The translations under genes and the position numbers were made by a program. A DNA stretch of 64,000 nucleotides from Pedobacter sp014947265 (lineage in GTDB: Bacteria; Bacteroidota; Bacteroidia; Sphingobacteriales; Sphingobacteriaceae), in assembly GCF_014947265.1 (NCBI RefSeq), contig NZ_JADCNK010000007.1, positions 124,001 to 188,000 on the forward strand, in the 5' to 3' direction. This document shows, one piece after another, positions 52,201 through 61,604 of the stretch; positions within the stretch are counted from its first letter, which is position 1, and every line of letters begins with the position of its first letter. The notes below the pieces were generated by a model, which did not search any database, had not been told where the DNA came from, and saw only the letters and a list, made by a program, of their open reading frames with translations.

Positions 52201-55200
52201 TTGACCGATATGCTTAACCAATCGGGTGCAACCGCCGGGCAAACACATTTAGGCTCTGTAAAAACGCAGATCGGCCATACCAAATGTGCCGCGGGAATTG
52301 CCGGTTTAATAAAAGCAACCCTATCCGTTTACCATGGAATAAAACCACCAACCATTAATTTAAAAACACCAAATAGCATTTATAATGCACAAACCAGTCC
52401 TTTCGCTTTCCATACTGAAGCGGGTTTATGGATGGAAGAAAAACGATATGCAGGTGTAAGTGCCTTTGGTTTCGGTGGAACAAACTTCCATGCAGTACTG
52501 GAAAGTGCACAGAATACGGAAAATAAAAATTCGATCTTGAAATCATGGCCTTCCGAACTTTTTGTTTTCAGGGGGGATACTTATGAAGAGGCCAAAAACC
52601 GCGTAATTTCGGTAAAAAACCTCTTAGAAATAAACGATCAGATCGAACTGAAAGATATTGCGTATAGCCTTGCAACAGTCGATACCAAACCTGTTCAATT
52701 AAGCATCGTTGCCAACCATGCAGAAGACCTGGTCATGAAAATCGACCTGGTTTTATCTGGCGTAGAAAGCAAAGATACCTACCTCACTAAAAAACAGGAC
52801 GGTAAAGTTGCCTTTATGTTCCCAGGGCAAGGTAGCCAACGCGTAAACATGGCCAGAGATCTTTTCGTTGTTTTTCCGGAAATGAGAAAACTGCTGACTG
52901 CTTATCCTGAATACGAAAAAATCCTTTTCCCTAATACTGTATTTAATGAGGCTGATGCAAAAGCACAAAAAGAACGAATTAAAGATACCCGCATGGCACA
53001 ACCGTTATTGGGTATCGTCGATCTTGCAATCGCTAACTTCTTAAAATCATTAGGAATTGTACCTGATATGGTTGCAGGCCACAGTTATGGCGAATTGCCT
53101 GCACTTTGTTTTGCTGGTGCTTTTGAAGACGAAGCTTTGGTTTACCTGAGTGCTGAACGGGCACAATCTATTTTGAATGCCGTAGAAAACGGCGATCCGG
53201 GCACCATGCTCGCCGTGAGTGCAAAACAGGAAGATCTTTCACAATACATGGGCGGCATCAAAGACGTTTATCCGGTAAACTTTAATGCGCCAACACAATG
53301 TGTAATTGCAGGTAGTACTGCAGCCATTGGCCAATTGGCAGCAGTGCTAAAAGAAGCTAAAATTTCTTTCCGTCCGCTTGAAGTAGCCTGTGCTTTCCAT
53401 AGTCCGTTGGTGGCCAAATCGAAAGCACTTTACCAGGAAGTACTATCTGGTATAAACTTCAGCGATCTGAAAATCCCCGTATGGTCTAACACCACGGCAA
53501 AAGAATACCCCGTTAAAGCTGCAGCAGTTAAAGAACGTTTAACTGACCATTTGATAAAACCTGTCCTTTTTGTTGATGAGCTAAGGGATATGTATGCTGC
53601 CGGAGCCAGGGTTTTCGTAGAAGTTGGCCCTGGCAAGGTGCTAAGCGGTTTAACCAAATCGTGCATCGGTAAAGATGAAGTGATTTTACACACCGAAGAT
53701 CAAGGCCAGAACAAATTGAGCAATTTATTGGGCACGTTGGCCGGCTATATGGCTACGGGCCGTGAAATCAAGCTTGAAAAATTGTTCGAAGGCCGCTCAG
53801 TTAAAACCATCAAACTGGAAGAGCCTTCAGCTTATAAAAAAAGTCCTGCCATCTGGTACGTAAACGGCCAACACGCTGTTCCATCAACAGGTAAACTTCC
53901 GGCAAATGGTGCATCCCCTATTACTAAACCGATTATCCTTATGAATAACACCTCTACACTAACTGAAAATCAAACCGTTAATGGCTCTGCCAAAGACTTA
54001 ATGATGCAGGAGTACCTGCACAGCATGAAAATGCTGATTCAGGCACAACGCGATGTGATGCTTTCCTTTTTAGGACAGGCTCCTGCAATGCCTTCACAAA
54101 TCATTAATCAACCCCTGGCCTCCTATCAGGCACCCCAACCGGTCCGCATTGAAAATCAGATCATGGTAAAACAGGAAGTGCCACAAGTGCAAACCATCGA
54201 AGTAATAATACCTGTGGTTGCACAAAAAGATTTAAAACTGGTGCTTTTACAAATTGTAAGCGATAAAACTGGCTATCCGCAGGAAATGCTGGGTATGGAA
54301 ATGGATCTTGAGGCTGATTTAAGCATCGATTCGATTAAACGTGTAGAAATTATCGGTGCTTTGCGTACAGAATTGGGTGGTTTTTCTCAATTGAGCCTTC
54401 CGGAAGATAAAATTATGGAGCAGCTTGCAGGCCTTAAAACCTTAAGCAGTCTTGTAAACTGGATGACCGAAAATACCGAACAGCCAAAATCAGCTCACGC
54501 TCCTATTCTGGTAACCCCGGCAACAAGTCAGGCCGAACCTGCAAAATTTTCGTTGGACCAGTTAAAATCAGCCATTCTTGATATAGTGAGTGAAAAAACC
54601 GGCTATCCAAAAGAAATGTTAGGCATGGAGCTAGATCTTGAAGCCGATTTAAGCATCGATTCGATCAAAAGAATGGAAATTATCGCGTCGCTTAAAGAAA
54701 AAATCGGGTTTGGTTCACAGGGCGATCAGGCTGACGATTTAATGGAGAAACTAGCTGCAATTAAAACTTTAAATGCGCTGGTTAACTGGATTGCTAATGT
54801 TGAAGCAGAAAGTTCGGAGGTGCTTACAGAAGCAAAAAAGCTTATTGAGGAGAGCATCGATAATCAAACGGTTAGAGAAAAATTATCCCGTTTAAGATTT
54901 GAGCTGACTCCTGCTGCACTTACCATTACTGAAGCAGCCATTTTAAAAGGGCAACGTTTTGCCTTAACTGATGATGGCGGAGGCCAGGCGATCAAAATCA
55001 AAAAAGTGCTGGAGAAACATGGTGCCATTGCCGATCTGGTGAACTTTGAAGATTCATTGGATGGCTATCAGGGCCTTATTATCCTGAACATGTTCGAAGC
55101 ACAGCAAAAAGTGGGTATTCTCGATCATTTCGCCACCATTAAAAAACTAAACTTTGATACCGTAAAATGGGTATACCTGATTGCAGATACCAAACAATAT

Positions 55201-56298
55201 TTTAACGATCAATCGGATATTTCTTTCTTGAGAAATTACCAGGGTTACTCTGGTTTCTTTAAAAGTTTAGATCGTGAATACGAACATACCAAATGCCGTT
55301 TCATCAGTCTGGAAACCAAAATGTCTCCAGATGAAATCACCAATATTACCTTAAACGAAATCCTCAATCCAGATAAACCTTCGGAAATCATTTACAATGA
55401 CCATAAAAGACACATTATGGAATTGGTACCACACCAGTTGAGCACCGAAACCGATGCACATATCCACCTGGATAAAGATGCCGTAGTGATGGTTTTAGGT
55501 GGTGCACAAGGGATTACGGCTGAATTAATGATCCACTTTGCGAAAGATTATCCTTGCAGATACATATTAGTAGGCCGTTCGGCAAACCCCATCGCCTCTG
55601 CAAATGAAGCCAGTTCTTCATTAAAAACCAAAGACGAGATCAGGCAATATATAATTAAGCAGGGTGAAATTAAAAAACCTGCCGAAATAGAACAGGAAAC
55701 AAACAGAATCTATAAAAACAACCAGATTTTACGTTGCATTGCAACTTTAGAAGAAGGTGGATCTACGGTAGTTTACGAATCGCTGGACCTTAAAGATGAA
55801 GAAGCTTTGACCCGCTTAATCAACCAGGTTTACGAAGATTACGGACGTATTGATGGCGTAGTACATGGTGCAGGTTTACTGGAAGATAAATTGTTCCATA
55901 ATAAAACTTCCGAATCATTTGGACGAGTTTTCGATACCAAAGTAACCCCATTAAGGGTATTGGCGGAGCAATTACGACCAGAAACCCAGTTTGTAATTCT
56001 TTTCTCGAGTATTGCTTCTGTTTATGGAAATCGCGGACAAACCGATTATGCTGCTGCAAACAGTGTGATGGATAAATATGCCTGGGCCTTAAAACAGAAG
56101 ATTCAAGGTAAGGTAATGGCCATAAACTGGGGTCCGTGGAAAGGTGCAGGTATGGTTTCACCAACCCTGGAGAAAGAATATCAACGCAGGGGAATTGCCC
56201 TGATTCCTTTAGAGGATGGTATGGAAACTTTCTTAAACGAACTTAAATATGGTAAAGAAAGCCAGGTATTAATCATGGCCGGAAACACCTGGACATAG
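49204..56298 (+). CDS. PUFA-synthase-like megasynthase: NPD-NPD-KS-AT-ACP-ACP-KR
   Basis: A 2364-aa multidomain protein (an ATG at residue 19, MNKHAIIGVTPFE, may be the true start). Two nitronate-monooxygenase-like (NPD) domains come first, about residues 20-270 and 310-640; the second has H447 in GRECGGHVG as in PfaD and FabK-type enoyl reductases, the first has GNEGTGR (136-142) with Arg in its place. Then a ketosynthase (660-1100; C850, H985, H1025), an acyltransferase (1200-1510; S1294 in GHSYGE, H1399), two carrier domains (S1710 and S1820, each in DLEADLSIDSIKR) and a ketoreductase with structural subdomain (about 1880-2364; GGAQGI at 2099, Y2282). Tandem ACPs and the domain style match PfaA-type synthases; it acts with the next gene, 23 bp away, in iterative chain building. 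Confidence 0.9.
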   Translation: MFRLNHPPNRRLELKSKAMNKHAIIGVTPFEIPDSRLVSNLQKADCFPVLSLGYSKNEAQKSLQEVIELAIADFGVSINSLELADIDLPTQVSLIILPYDFVLKRKTSAKIFYQVFDLESARVAQANGADGIIIKGNEGTGRVAYESSFVLFQRIIKEITSIPVWVQGGVGIHTAASLMAQGATGIILDSQLVLFPECSAPEDLKTVCGKLSGTETKLIDNCRVLARPNSPALAEDINYNGLQQYFKGYDLEANYLPMGQDISLSIDLVTKYKKLDKLVFGIKEAIYGHLKQAKAINIIKAGNPLAKDLNITYPIAQGPMTRVSDVAPFANAVSEAGALSFIALSLLKGASAKNLIEETKKLAGEKTWGVGILGFAPQELRDEQQEYILNAKPPVLLIAGGRPSQAKPFEKAGIKTFLHVPSASLLDMFLKEGAKRFVFEGRECGGHVGPLSSMVLWEKQIERLLKEENPESISIFFAGGIHDAFSTAFISVMTAPLAAKGMKIGVLMGTAYLYTREAVSTGAILDKFQQEAMQANETVLLETAPGHETRCLNSSFATFFNEEKKKLQAEGMDKKEIWAKLETLNVGRLRIAAKGIERRGDELVKINETEQTDLGMYMIGQIAPMHKEVMSLLDLHQDVADNNYTHILSAKLSSPPENKTKALDVAIVGMACIFPGAKNLEEYWRNIILGKDSVTEVPDERWNKELYYNPDSTAGDMSHSKWGGFIPRIDFDPLEFGIPPQSLAAIEPTQLLTLMVAKQAMQHAGYAEGGVDNENVSVIIGAEGGNDLANSYSFRGFYKQVFGEMPAELDAALPKTTEDSFPGILANVISGRITNRLNLGGRNYTVDAACASSLAAIDLACQELFLEKSDMVLAGGADLHNGINDYLMFSSTHALSKKGRCATFDTEADGIALGEGIAMIVLKRYDDALRDGDTIYSIIKGVGGSSDGKSLGLTAPRKNGQVNALERAYSQAGITPSLVGLVEAHGTGTVVGDKTEISALTDMLNQSGATAGQTHLGSVKTQIGHTKCAAGIAGLIKATLSVYHGIKPPTINLKTPNSIYNAQTSPFAFHTEAGLWMEEKRYAGVSAFGFGGTNFHAVLESAQNTENKNSILKSWPSELFVFRGDTYEEAKNRVISVKNLLEINDQIELKDIAYSLATVDTKPVQLSIVANHAEDLVMKIDLVLSGVESKDTYLTKKQDGKVAFMFPGQGSQRVNMARDLFVVFPEMRKLLTAYPEYEKILFPNTVFNEADAKAQKERIKDTRMAQPLLGIVDLAIANFLKSLGIVPDMVAGHSYGELPALCFAGAFEDEALVYLSAERAQSILNAVENGDPGTMLAVSAKQEDLSQYMGGIKDVYPVNFNAPTQCVIAGSTAAIGQLAAVLKEAKISFRPLEVACAFHSPLVAKSKALYQEVLSGINFSDLKIPVWSNTTAKEYPVKAAAVKERLTDHLIKPVLFVDELRDMYAAGARVFVEVGPGKVLSGLTKSCIGKDEVILHTEDQGQNKLSNLLGTLAGYMATGREIKLEKLFEGRSVKTIKLEEPSAYKKSPAIWYVNGQHAVPSTGKLPANGASPITKPIILMNNTSTLTENQTVNGSAKDLMMQEYLHSMKMLIQAQRDVMLSFLGQAPAMPSQIINQPLASYQAPQPVRIENQIMVKQEVPQVQTIEVIIPVVAQKDLKLVLLQIVSDKTGYPQEMLGMEMDLEADLSIDSIKRVEIIGALRTELGGFSQLSLPEDKIMEQLAGLKTLSSLVNWMTENTEQPKSAHAPILVTPATSQAEPAKFSLDQLKSAILDIVSEKTGYPKEMLGMELDLEADLSIDSIKRMEIIASLKEKIGFGSQGDQADDLMEKLAAIKTLNALVNWIANVEAESSEVLTEAKKLIEESIDNQTVREKLSRLRFELTPAALTITEAAILKGQRFALTDDGGGQAIKIKKVLEKHGAIADLVNFEDSLDGYQGLIILNMFEAQQKVGILDHFATIKKLNFDTVKWVYLIADTKQYFNDQSDISFLRNYQGYSGFFKSLDREYEHTKCRFISLETKMSPDEITNITLNEILNPDKPSEIIYNDHKRHIMELVPHQLSTETDAHIHLDKDAVVMVLGGAQGITAELMIHFAKDYPCRYILVGRSANPIASANEASSSLKTKDEIRQYIIKQGEIKKPAEIEQETNRIYKNNQILRCIATLEEGGSTVVYESLDLKDEEALTRLINQVYEDYGRIDGVVHGAGLLEDKLFHNKTSESFGRVFDTKVTPLRVLAEQLRPETQFVILFSSIASVYGNRGQTDYAAANSVMDKYAWALKQKIQGKVMAINWGPWKGAGMVSPTLEKEYQRRGIALIPLEDGMETFLNELKYGKESQVLIMAGNTWT

Positions 56299-56321
56299 AA
56301 AATCGCATAACCAAACAGCAG

Positions 56322-59300
56322 ATGAAGAAAAGCGACGTAGCAATTATTGGAATGTCATGCATTTTTCCGGGTGCGAAAGATATGCAGACCTTTTGGGAGA
56401 ACATTATCAACCGGGTAGATTCTACGCAAGCAGTTCCGGCCGACCGGATTGACCCTGTACATTTTGATAAAACGGTAAGTGGAGTAGATCGTTTTTATTG
56501 CAATAGGGGTGGTTTTATACCTGATCATCAGTTTGATCCGCAACGTTTCGGCATTTTACCGCTGGCTGTTGAAGGTACCGAACCTGATCATCTGATAACC
56601 TTAGATCTTGTTCATCAGGCATTGGAAGATGCAGCCGTATTTGAAAAAAAATATTCCCTTGATAAAACAGGGATCATTATCGGCAAAGGCAATTATGTAG
56701 GGCCCGGGGCAACCAGAGCCATCGAAATTGTAAGAACTGGCGAACAGATTTCGAGCGTTTTGAAAGATTTGATGCCACAACTTACCGAAGCCGAAATTGA
56801 AAAGGTGAAACACGAATTCCAATTGCGTAAAGGTCGCTTCAGTGCCGATACCGCAATGGGCCTGATTCCTAATTTAGTGGCCTCACTGGTAGCCAACCGC
56901 CTCAATTTAGGCGGACTAGCCTTTACTTTAGATGCTGCCTGTGCCAGTTCGCTTATTGCAGTTGACCATGGCGTACAGGAGCTAAATAATGGCCGTTGCG
57001 ACATGATTATTGCAGGTGGTGTGCACTTAGGTCAGAATGCAGCCTTTTGGAGTATATTTTCTCAACTTGGTGCTTTATCAAAACAAGAAAAAATTAAACC
57101 ATTTGACCAAAGCGCTGATGGATTGATTATTGGCGAAGGTTGTGGTTTCGTCGTGCTTAAACGCTTAGAAGATGCCATCAGGGATCAGGACAAAATCTAT
57201 TCGGTAATTAAAGGCGTTGGCATCAGCAGCGATGGCAGCGGGGCCAGTGTAATGAGTCCATCGGTTAAAGGCCAGTTGAAAGCCATTACCGAAGCGTGGA
57301 AAAACGCAGAACTGGAAAGTAAAAATATCGGCTATTTAGAAGCTCACGGTACAGGTACACCACTTGGCGATAAAACCGAGATAGAAACCTTAAAACAGTT
57401 TTTCGGTCAGGATGCCGATCTGCCAAAGGCCGGTATCGGTTCCGTTAAATCAAATATCGGCCATGCCATGCCCGCAGCAGGTATTGCAGGCTTGATTAAA
57501 TCGAGTTTAGCACTCTATCATGGCATTATCCCGCCTACTTTACATTGCGATGAGCCTGTAACACAGCTGGCCGAAACCCGTTTTTCTGCGGTGCAAAAGG
57601 CTACAGACTGGAATCAATCAGGCTTACCAAAACTGGCAGCCGTAAACGCATTCGGTTTTGGCGGAATCAATGCACATGTGGTTTTAAGTGCTTACGAAAC
57701 CCCTAAAAAAGATGAGGTTTTGGTTATGGCAAGGCCTAGTCATGAGGCTTTGATCGAGTCATTAGAAGATGGAGATTACAGCAATGGGGATGGAAATTTC
57801 CGCCTGGTATTATTTAACCCTAGTCCTGAAAGAATCAAAAAAGCCTTAAAAATTGTAGCTAAAAATTCTCCCTGGAGAAATAAACAGGATATCTGGTATA
57901 CCAATTCACCGCTATTGGCGAATGATGGAAAAATAGCTTTTGTTTTCCCGGGTTTAGATGGACTTGCTGGCGGAGAAATTAAATCGGTAGCTGATTATTT
58001 CAAAATTAATATCGAAGAAAACGAAAAACAGGATGGTCTTTTAAGCGAGGCACTCAACATACTCAACAAAAGCAGCGTTTTAGATCAGGCTTTAAAGCAA
58101 TTGGGTATCAAATCTGATATGAATGCAGGCCACAGCCTTGGCGAATGGCTTGCGGCAAGATCTTCAGAACTGGCAGAAGAAAGTTCGGTAATGAATTTGC
58201 TGAATGTGCTCAATCCAGAAACCTTTGAACTGAAAGATTCGCGTTTTATTGCTGTGGGCTGTGGTTTAGATACCCTTCAACCCATTATCGAAAGCATTCC
58301 TGACTTATACCTTTCTAACGATAACTGCCCGCAACAGGTCATCCTCTGTGGCAGTAAAATGGCGCTGGATGAACTGGTACCGATTTTAAAAACGAAACAG
58401 ATTTTCCATCAGATTTTGCCATTCCAATCAGGTTTCCACTCGCCATTTGTAGCTGATAAATTGGGATTGATCCTCGAAGGTATGCAGGATATGCAGTTCC
58501 GGAAAACCACTACACCGCTTTGGTCGGCTACTACTTTAGAAACTTACCCCGAAGGTTTTGAAGCCATCCGCCAGTTAAGCGCTGAACATTTAATTAAACC
58601 GGTACGTTTTCGTGAACTTACCGAAAAACTGTATAACGAAGGTGCACGTGTTTTTATCCAGGTGGGTTCAGGTGGTTTAGTTGGTTTTATCGACGATACT
58701 TTAAAGGGAAAAGAAATCAGCACCATCACTGCAAATGTGCCGATCCGTTCGGGCATTACCCAGCTGCAAAGAGTTTTGGCTGCGCTTTTTATTGAAGGAA
58801 AAGAAATCGGCCTGAGTTATTTGGGTAACGTCAAATCTACTCCTCCACAAAAAAACAAAGGCATTAAACTCGATTTGGGCTCACCAATTATCCATAACCT
58901 GCAAACGCTTAAGGGTTTAACCATTAAACAAACTCAACCTGTACAGTCCAAAACTTTTGTCGAAGCCAAACATCCGGTTTTACAGGCTTTTAATGAGAAT
59001 GTAATGGAGATGATCAATATGCAAAGTGAAATGATTAATCTTTTCGAAAATGCAGCGTTACAAGTCGATCAACCGAGTAACTGGGCGCCAGCTAAACCAA
59101 TAAAACCTGTAAGACAGCCCTTTAGCCAAAAGCTTGATGTGAGCCTGGACAATTGTCCTTACCTGATTGACCATTCACTCTTGAGGCAACCAAAAGGATG
59201 GCCAACGGTTGAAGATATGGATCCGGTAATCCCAATGACCATGATTTTCGAAGTATTTGCTGAGATTGCCAATGCGCAATCGCCAGAAGAAAAGGTACAA

Positions 59301-60557
59301 AAAATCATGAACATGCGGGTTTTCCAATGGATGAATGTGGTTAAGCCTTTTCAGGAAACCGTAACTGGCGAATGGAAAGATGAGCAAAGGATTTACCTTA
59401 ATCTGGAGCGTTTTGCCAATGCAGAAGTGCAGCTGGCTTCACAATTAAATCCTGCTCCGGATAGAACTTTCGATATTGGAAAATTATTGGAAATCGATCG
59501 TACTTCCGTACAGATTTACGATGCCCACATGTTCCACGGACCGGATTACCAAGGCATTAAAAAACTGATCGCCGTTGGCGAAAAAGGAATTACAGGCATT
59601 ATTGAAGCATCAGGCGGCAAAGGTTCCTTGCTTGATAATGCTGGCCAATTGTTTGGTTTATGGCTTCAACTCACTTTAGAAAAAGATAGGATTGCTTTCC
59701 CGGTTAAAATCCAGGAGATAGAATTTTTCGGCGATATGGCCGACCAGAAAGGGCAATTCGAATGTACCTGCGTACTCACTGAAATTAACGATGAATTTGC
59801 CACTGCCGATATCGTAATGAAACGAGATGGCATTACCTGGCTCATCATTACAGGCTGGCAAAACCGCAGGCTCGAAATAGACGAACCACTTTGGAACGTT
59901 TCGATGTCGCCGCTCCACAACCGCTTATCAGAAGAAGTGGCATCTGGTGTTTTTCTTTTTAGCAACGCTTACTCGCGTGTGGTATCCTGGGATTTTATCC
60001 TTAAAAGATATTTCAACCAAACAGAGAAGAAACATCATCAAAACCTTTTACCCAATAAAAGAAGAACCTGGATGATCAGTCGCGTAGCGGCAAAAGATGC
60101 CGTTCGGAATTTATTAAATACACAGAAAAATCAGGCCTGCTACCCCATCACTTTCGAAATTTATTCTGATGAGCAACGCAAACCTTATGTTAAAGGGGGT
60201 TTAACAGAAAACATCAATATTTCCATTGCCCACAAAGGAACTGATGCTGTTGGCATAGCCCGTTTTAACGAAGCTGTTGGTATTGATATCGAACATATTG
60301 AAGAGCGCAGCGCTGGCTTCTTCGACCTTGTGTTTAACGATCATGAAATGGCCCTGCTTGAAAGCCGCGACAAAATTGAATGGGCAACCCGCTTTTGGGT
60401 AGCTAAAGAAGCCTATGGAAAATACCTGGGCAAAGGCTTACAGGGCAATCCAAAAGCCTACACCGTTGAAGAAATTAATGGCGAAGAATTACGCATCAAT
60501 AACATCAAAATCAAAACAATCAAACATAAAAACTATATCATCGGATGGACACTATAA
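56322..60557 (+). CDS. Megasynthase partner: KS-AT-DH with fused phosphopantetheinyl transferase
   Basis: A 1411-aa protein. Ketosynthase (1-460) with full triad C207, H342, H381. Acyltransferase-like domain (about 540-800) with S605 in GHSLGE and H706 in GFHSP, but the usual GQGSQ opening is FPGLDG and the conserved Arg after the nucleophile is not evident. A linker leads to a double-hotdog dehydratase (about 935-1200) with H951 (LIDHSLL) and D1105 (LLDNAGQLFGLWL). The C-terminal 200 residues form an Sfp-type phosphopantetheinyl transferase: GIDIEHI (D1322, E1324) and WVAKEAYGK (K1362-E1363 region). No carrier domain is visible, so it must work on the ACPs of its neighbours. The fused transferase can activate those carriers, making the operon self-sufficient. 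Confidence 0.9.
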   Translation: MKKSDVAIIGMSCIFPGAKDMQTFWENIINRVDSTQAVPADRIDPVHFDKTVSGVDRFYCNRGGFIPDHQFDPQRFGILPLAVEGTEPDHLITLDLVHQALEDAAVFEKKYSLDKTGIIIGKGNYVGPGATRAIEIVRTGEQISSVLKDLMPQLTEAEIEKVKHEFQLRKGRFSADTAMGLIPNLVASLVANRLNLGGLAFTLDAACASSLIAVDHGVQELNNGRCDMIIAGGVHLGQNAAFWSIFSQLGALSKQEKIKPFDQSADGLIIGEGCGFVVLKRLEDAIRDQDKIYSVIKGVGISSDGSGASVMSPSVKGQLKAITEAWKNAELESKNIGYLEAHGTGTPLGDKTEIETLKQFFGQDADLPKAGIGSVKSNIGHAMPAAGIAGLIKSSLALYHGIIPPTLHCDEPVTQLAETRFSAVQKATDWNQSGLPKLAAVNAFGFGGINAHVVLSAYETPKKDEVLVMARPSHEALIESLEDGDYSNGDGNFRLVLFNPSPERIKKALKIVAKNSPWRNKQDIWYTNSPLLANDGKIAFVFPGLDGLAGGEIKSVADYFKINIEENEKQDGLLSEALNILNKSSVLDQALKQLGIKSDMNAGHSLGEWLAARSSELAEESSVMNLLNVLNPETFELKDSRFIAVGCGLDTLQPIIESIPDLYLSNDNCPQQVILCGSKMALDELVPILKTKQIFHQILPFQSGFHSPFVADKLGLILEGMQDMQFRKTTTPLWSATTLETYPEGFEAIRQLSAEHLIKPVRFRELTEKLYNEGARVFIQVGSGGLVGFIDDTLKGKEISTITANVPIRSGITQLQRVLAALFIEGKEIGLSYLGNVKSTPPQKNKGIKLDLGSPIIHNLQTLKGLTIKQTQPVQSKTFVEAKHPVLQAFNENVMEMINMQSEMINLFENAALQVDQPSNWAPAKPIKPVRQPFSQKLDVSLDNCPYLIDHSLLRQPKGWPTVEDMDPVIPMTMIFEVFAEIANAQSPEEKVQKIMNMRVFQWMNVVKPFQETVTGEWKDEQRIYLNLERFANAEVQLASQLNPAPDRTFDIGKLLEIDRTSVQIYDAHMFHGPDYQGIKKLIAVGEKGITGIIEASGGKGSLLDNAGQLFGLWLQLTLEKDRIAFPVKIQEIEFFGDMADQKGQFECTCVLTEINDEFATADIVMKRDGITWLIITGWQNRRLEIDEPLWNVSMSPLHNRLSEEVASGVFLFSNAYSRVVSWDFILKRYFNQTEKKHHQNLLPNKRRTWMISRVAAKDAVRNLLNTQKNQACYPITFEIYSDEQRKPYVKGGLTENINISIAHKGTDAVGIARFNEAVGIDIEHIEERSAGFFDLVFNDHEMALLESRDKIEWATRFWVAKEAYGKYLGKGLQGNPKAYTVEEINGEELRINNIKIKTIKHKNYIIGWTL

Positions 60558-60841
60558 CTACAAAATTAAGCAGCGAAGAAATCTTCAACCTCATGAAACA
60601 ATTTATCACCGAAGTAATCGGCGAAGAGTTTGTTGAAGAAATGGATATCACCCCCGAAAGTTCTTTCACCAAAGACCTTGAAATGGACAGCATCGAAATT
60701 GTATCTTTTTCCGAAAAAATCAAAGCTCATTTTGGTGAACAGATCGATTTTACGGGCTGGTTATCATCAATGGATCTGGATCAGTTGATCAACTTAAACT
60801 TAGGCATGATCATCTCTTACATCGAAGCATGCCAATCGTAA
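60545..60841 (+). CDS. Discrete acyl carrier protein
   Basis: A 98-aa four-helix carrier with the attachment site S49 in DLEMDSIEIVSF, preceded by FVEEMDITPESSF. The start overlaps the megasynthase end by 13 bp in another frame and its end overlaps the hydrolase start by 13 bp, so translation is coupled. It differs from the twin ACPs in the megasynthase (DSIEIV instead of DSIKRV). It may carry the starter unit or the finished chain for release or glycosylation. Confidence 0.88.
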   Translation: MDTITTKLSSEEIFNLMKQFITEVIGEEFVEEMDITPESSFTKDLEMDSIEIVSFSEKIKAHFGEQIDFTGWLSSMDLDQLINLNLGMIISYIEACQS

Positions 60842-61593
60842 CGGTAAACGGCAAATCGGTTCACATTCAGGAGCTCAATAAAGAAGCTACTGAAAGCATC
60901 GTCCTGGTTCACGGGATGTTTAGTAACCTGTCTGTCTATTATTTTAGTATTGCACCCCTACTCGCCACAAAATATCACGTGGTACTTTATGATCTGAAAA
61001 GCCATGGCATGAGCGAAAAGGCTTTAACAGGCTACGATCTGGAGAGCATGACCAACGACCTGCTTGCATTGATGGAAGAGTTAAAGCTGCAAAAAGTGAA
61101 TTTGGGTGGTTATAGTTTCGGTGGATTGATTGCTTTAAAAATGGCTATCCGCTTCCCCGAACGAATTAACAAACTGGCCGTGATTGAAGCGCCAGATCCT
61201 AATGACGATAAAACAAGGGGAATAATTGATGAATATAGCCGTGAGTTTTTAGAACATTACGTCGAAAATTTTACCGATACTACTAAAGTAAAAATGGGTA
61301 AAAGGCAGATGGAGCGTAACCACCGCATGTACGAGTACCTCTTTTATCAAACTTCAATTAAAACCGACATGGAGCTGGAGAAAGATTTTTTTGACAGCCC
61401 GGAGATCGAAACTATAAAAAAGGCCACCCTGTTGCTTTATGGTACCGATTCCAATTGTCTCCATGCAGGCAAACAGTTAGATGGGGCGATTGAAAATGCG
61501 TCGTTAATTGCCGTTCCAGGTGACCATAATATTCCGATCCAGCAACCATTGGTAATCGCTGAAGCATTGTTAAACTTCTTTCAGGAAACATAA
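60829..61593 (+). CDS. Alpha/beta hydrolase, likely chain-release thioesterase
   Basis: A 254-aa single-domain alpha/beta hydrolase with oxyanion LVHGMFSN, nucleophile S96 in GGYSFGG, acid D207 in YGTDSN and base H233 in GDHNIP. No signal peptide. Between ACP and glycosyltransferase genes it most likely releases the acyl chain from a carrier by hydrolysis, or transfers it. A lid region at about residues 125-190 (MERNHRMYEYLFYQ) is charged and aromatic. Generic esterase activity cannot be excluded. Confidence 0.82.
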   Translation: MPIVTVNGKSVHIQELNKEATESIVLVHGMFSNLSVYYFSIAPLLATKYHVVLYDLKSHGMSEKALTGYDLESMTNDLLALMEELKLQKVNLGGYSFGGLIALKMAIRFPERINKLAVIEAPDPNDDKTRGIIDEYSREFLEHYVENFTDTTKVKMGKRQMERNHRMYEYLFYQTSIKTDMELEKDFFDSPEIETIKKATLLLYGTDSNCLHAGKQLDGAIENASLIAVPGDHNIPIQQPLVIAEALLNFFQET

Positions 61594-61604
61594 ATTAAAC
61601 ACAT

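Noticed and set aside
49204..60557. Modular type I PKS or trans-AT PKS
   Set aside because: Each protein has one KS with its own AT, twin ACPs in series and the PfaA-like KR/ER style, which fits an iterative PUFA-like synthase and not an assembly line.
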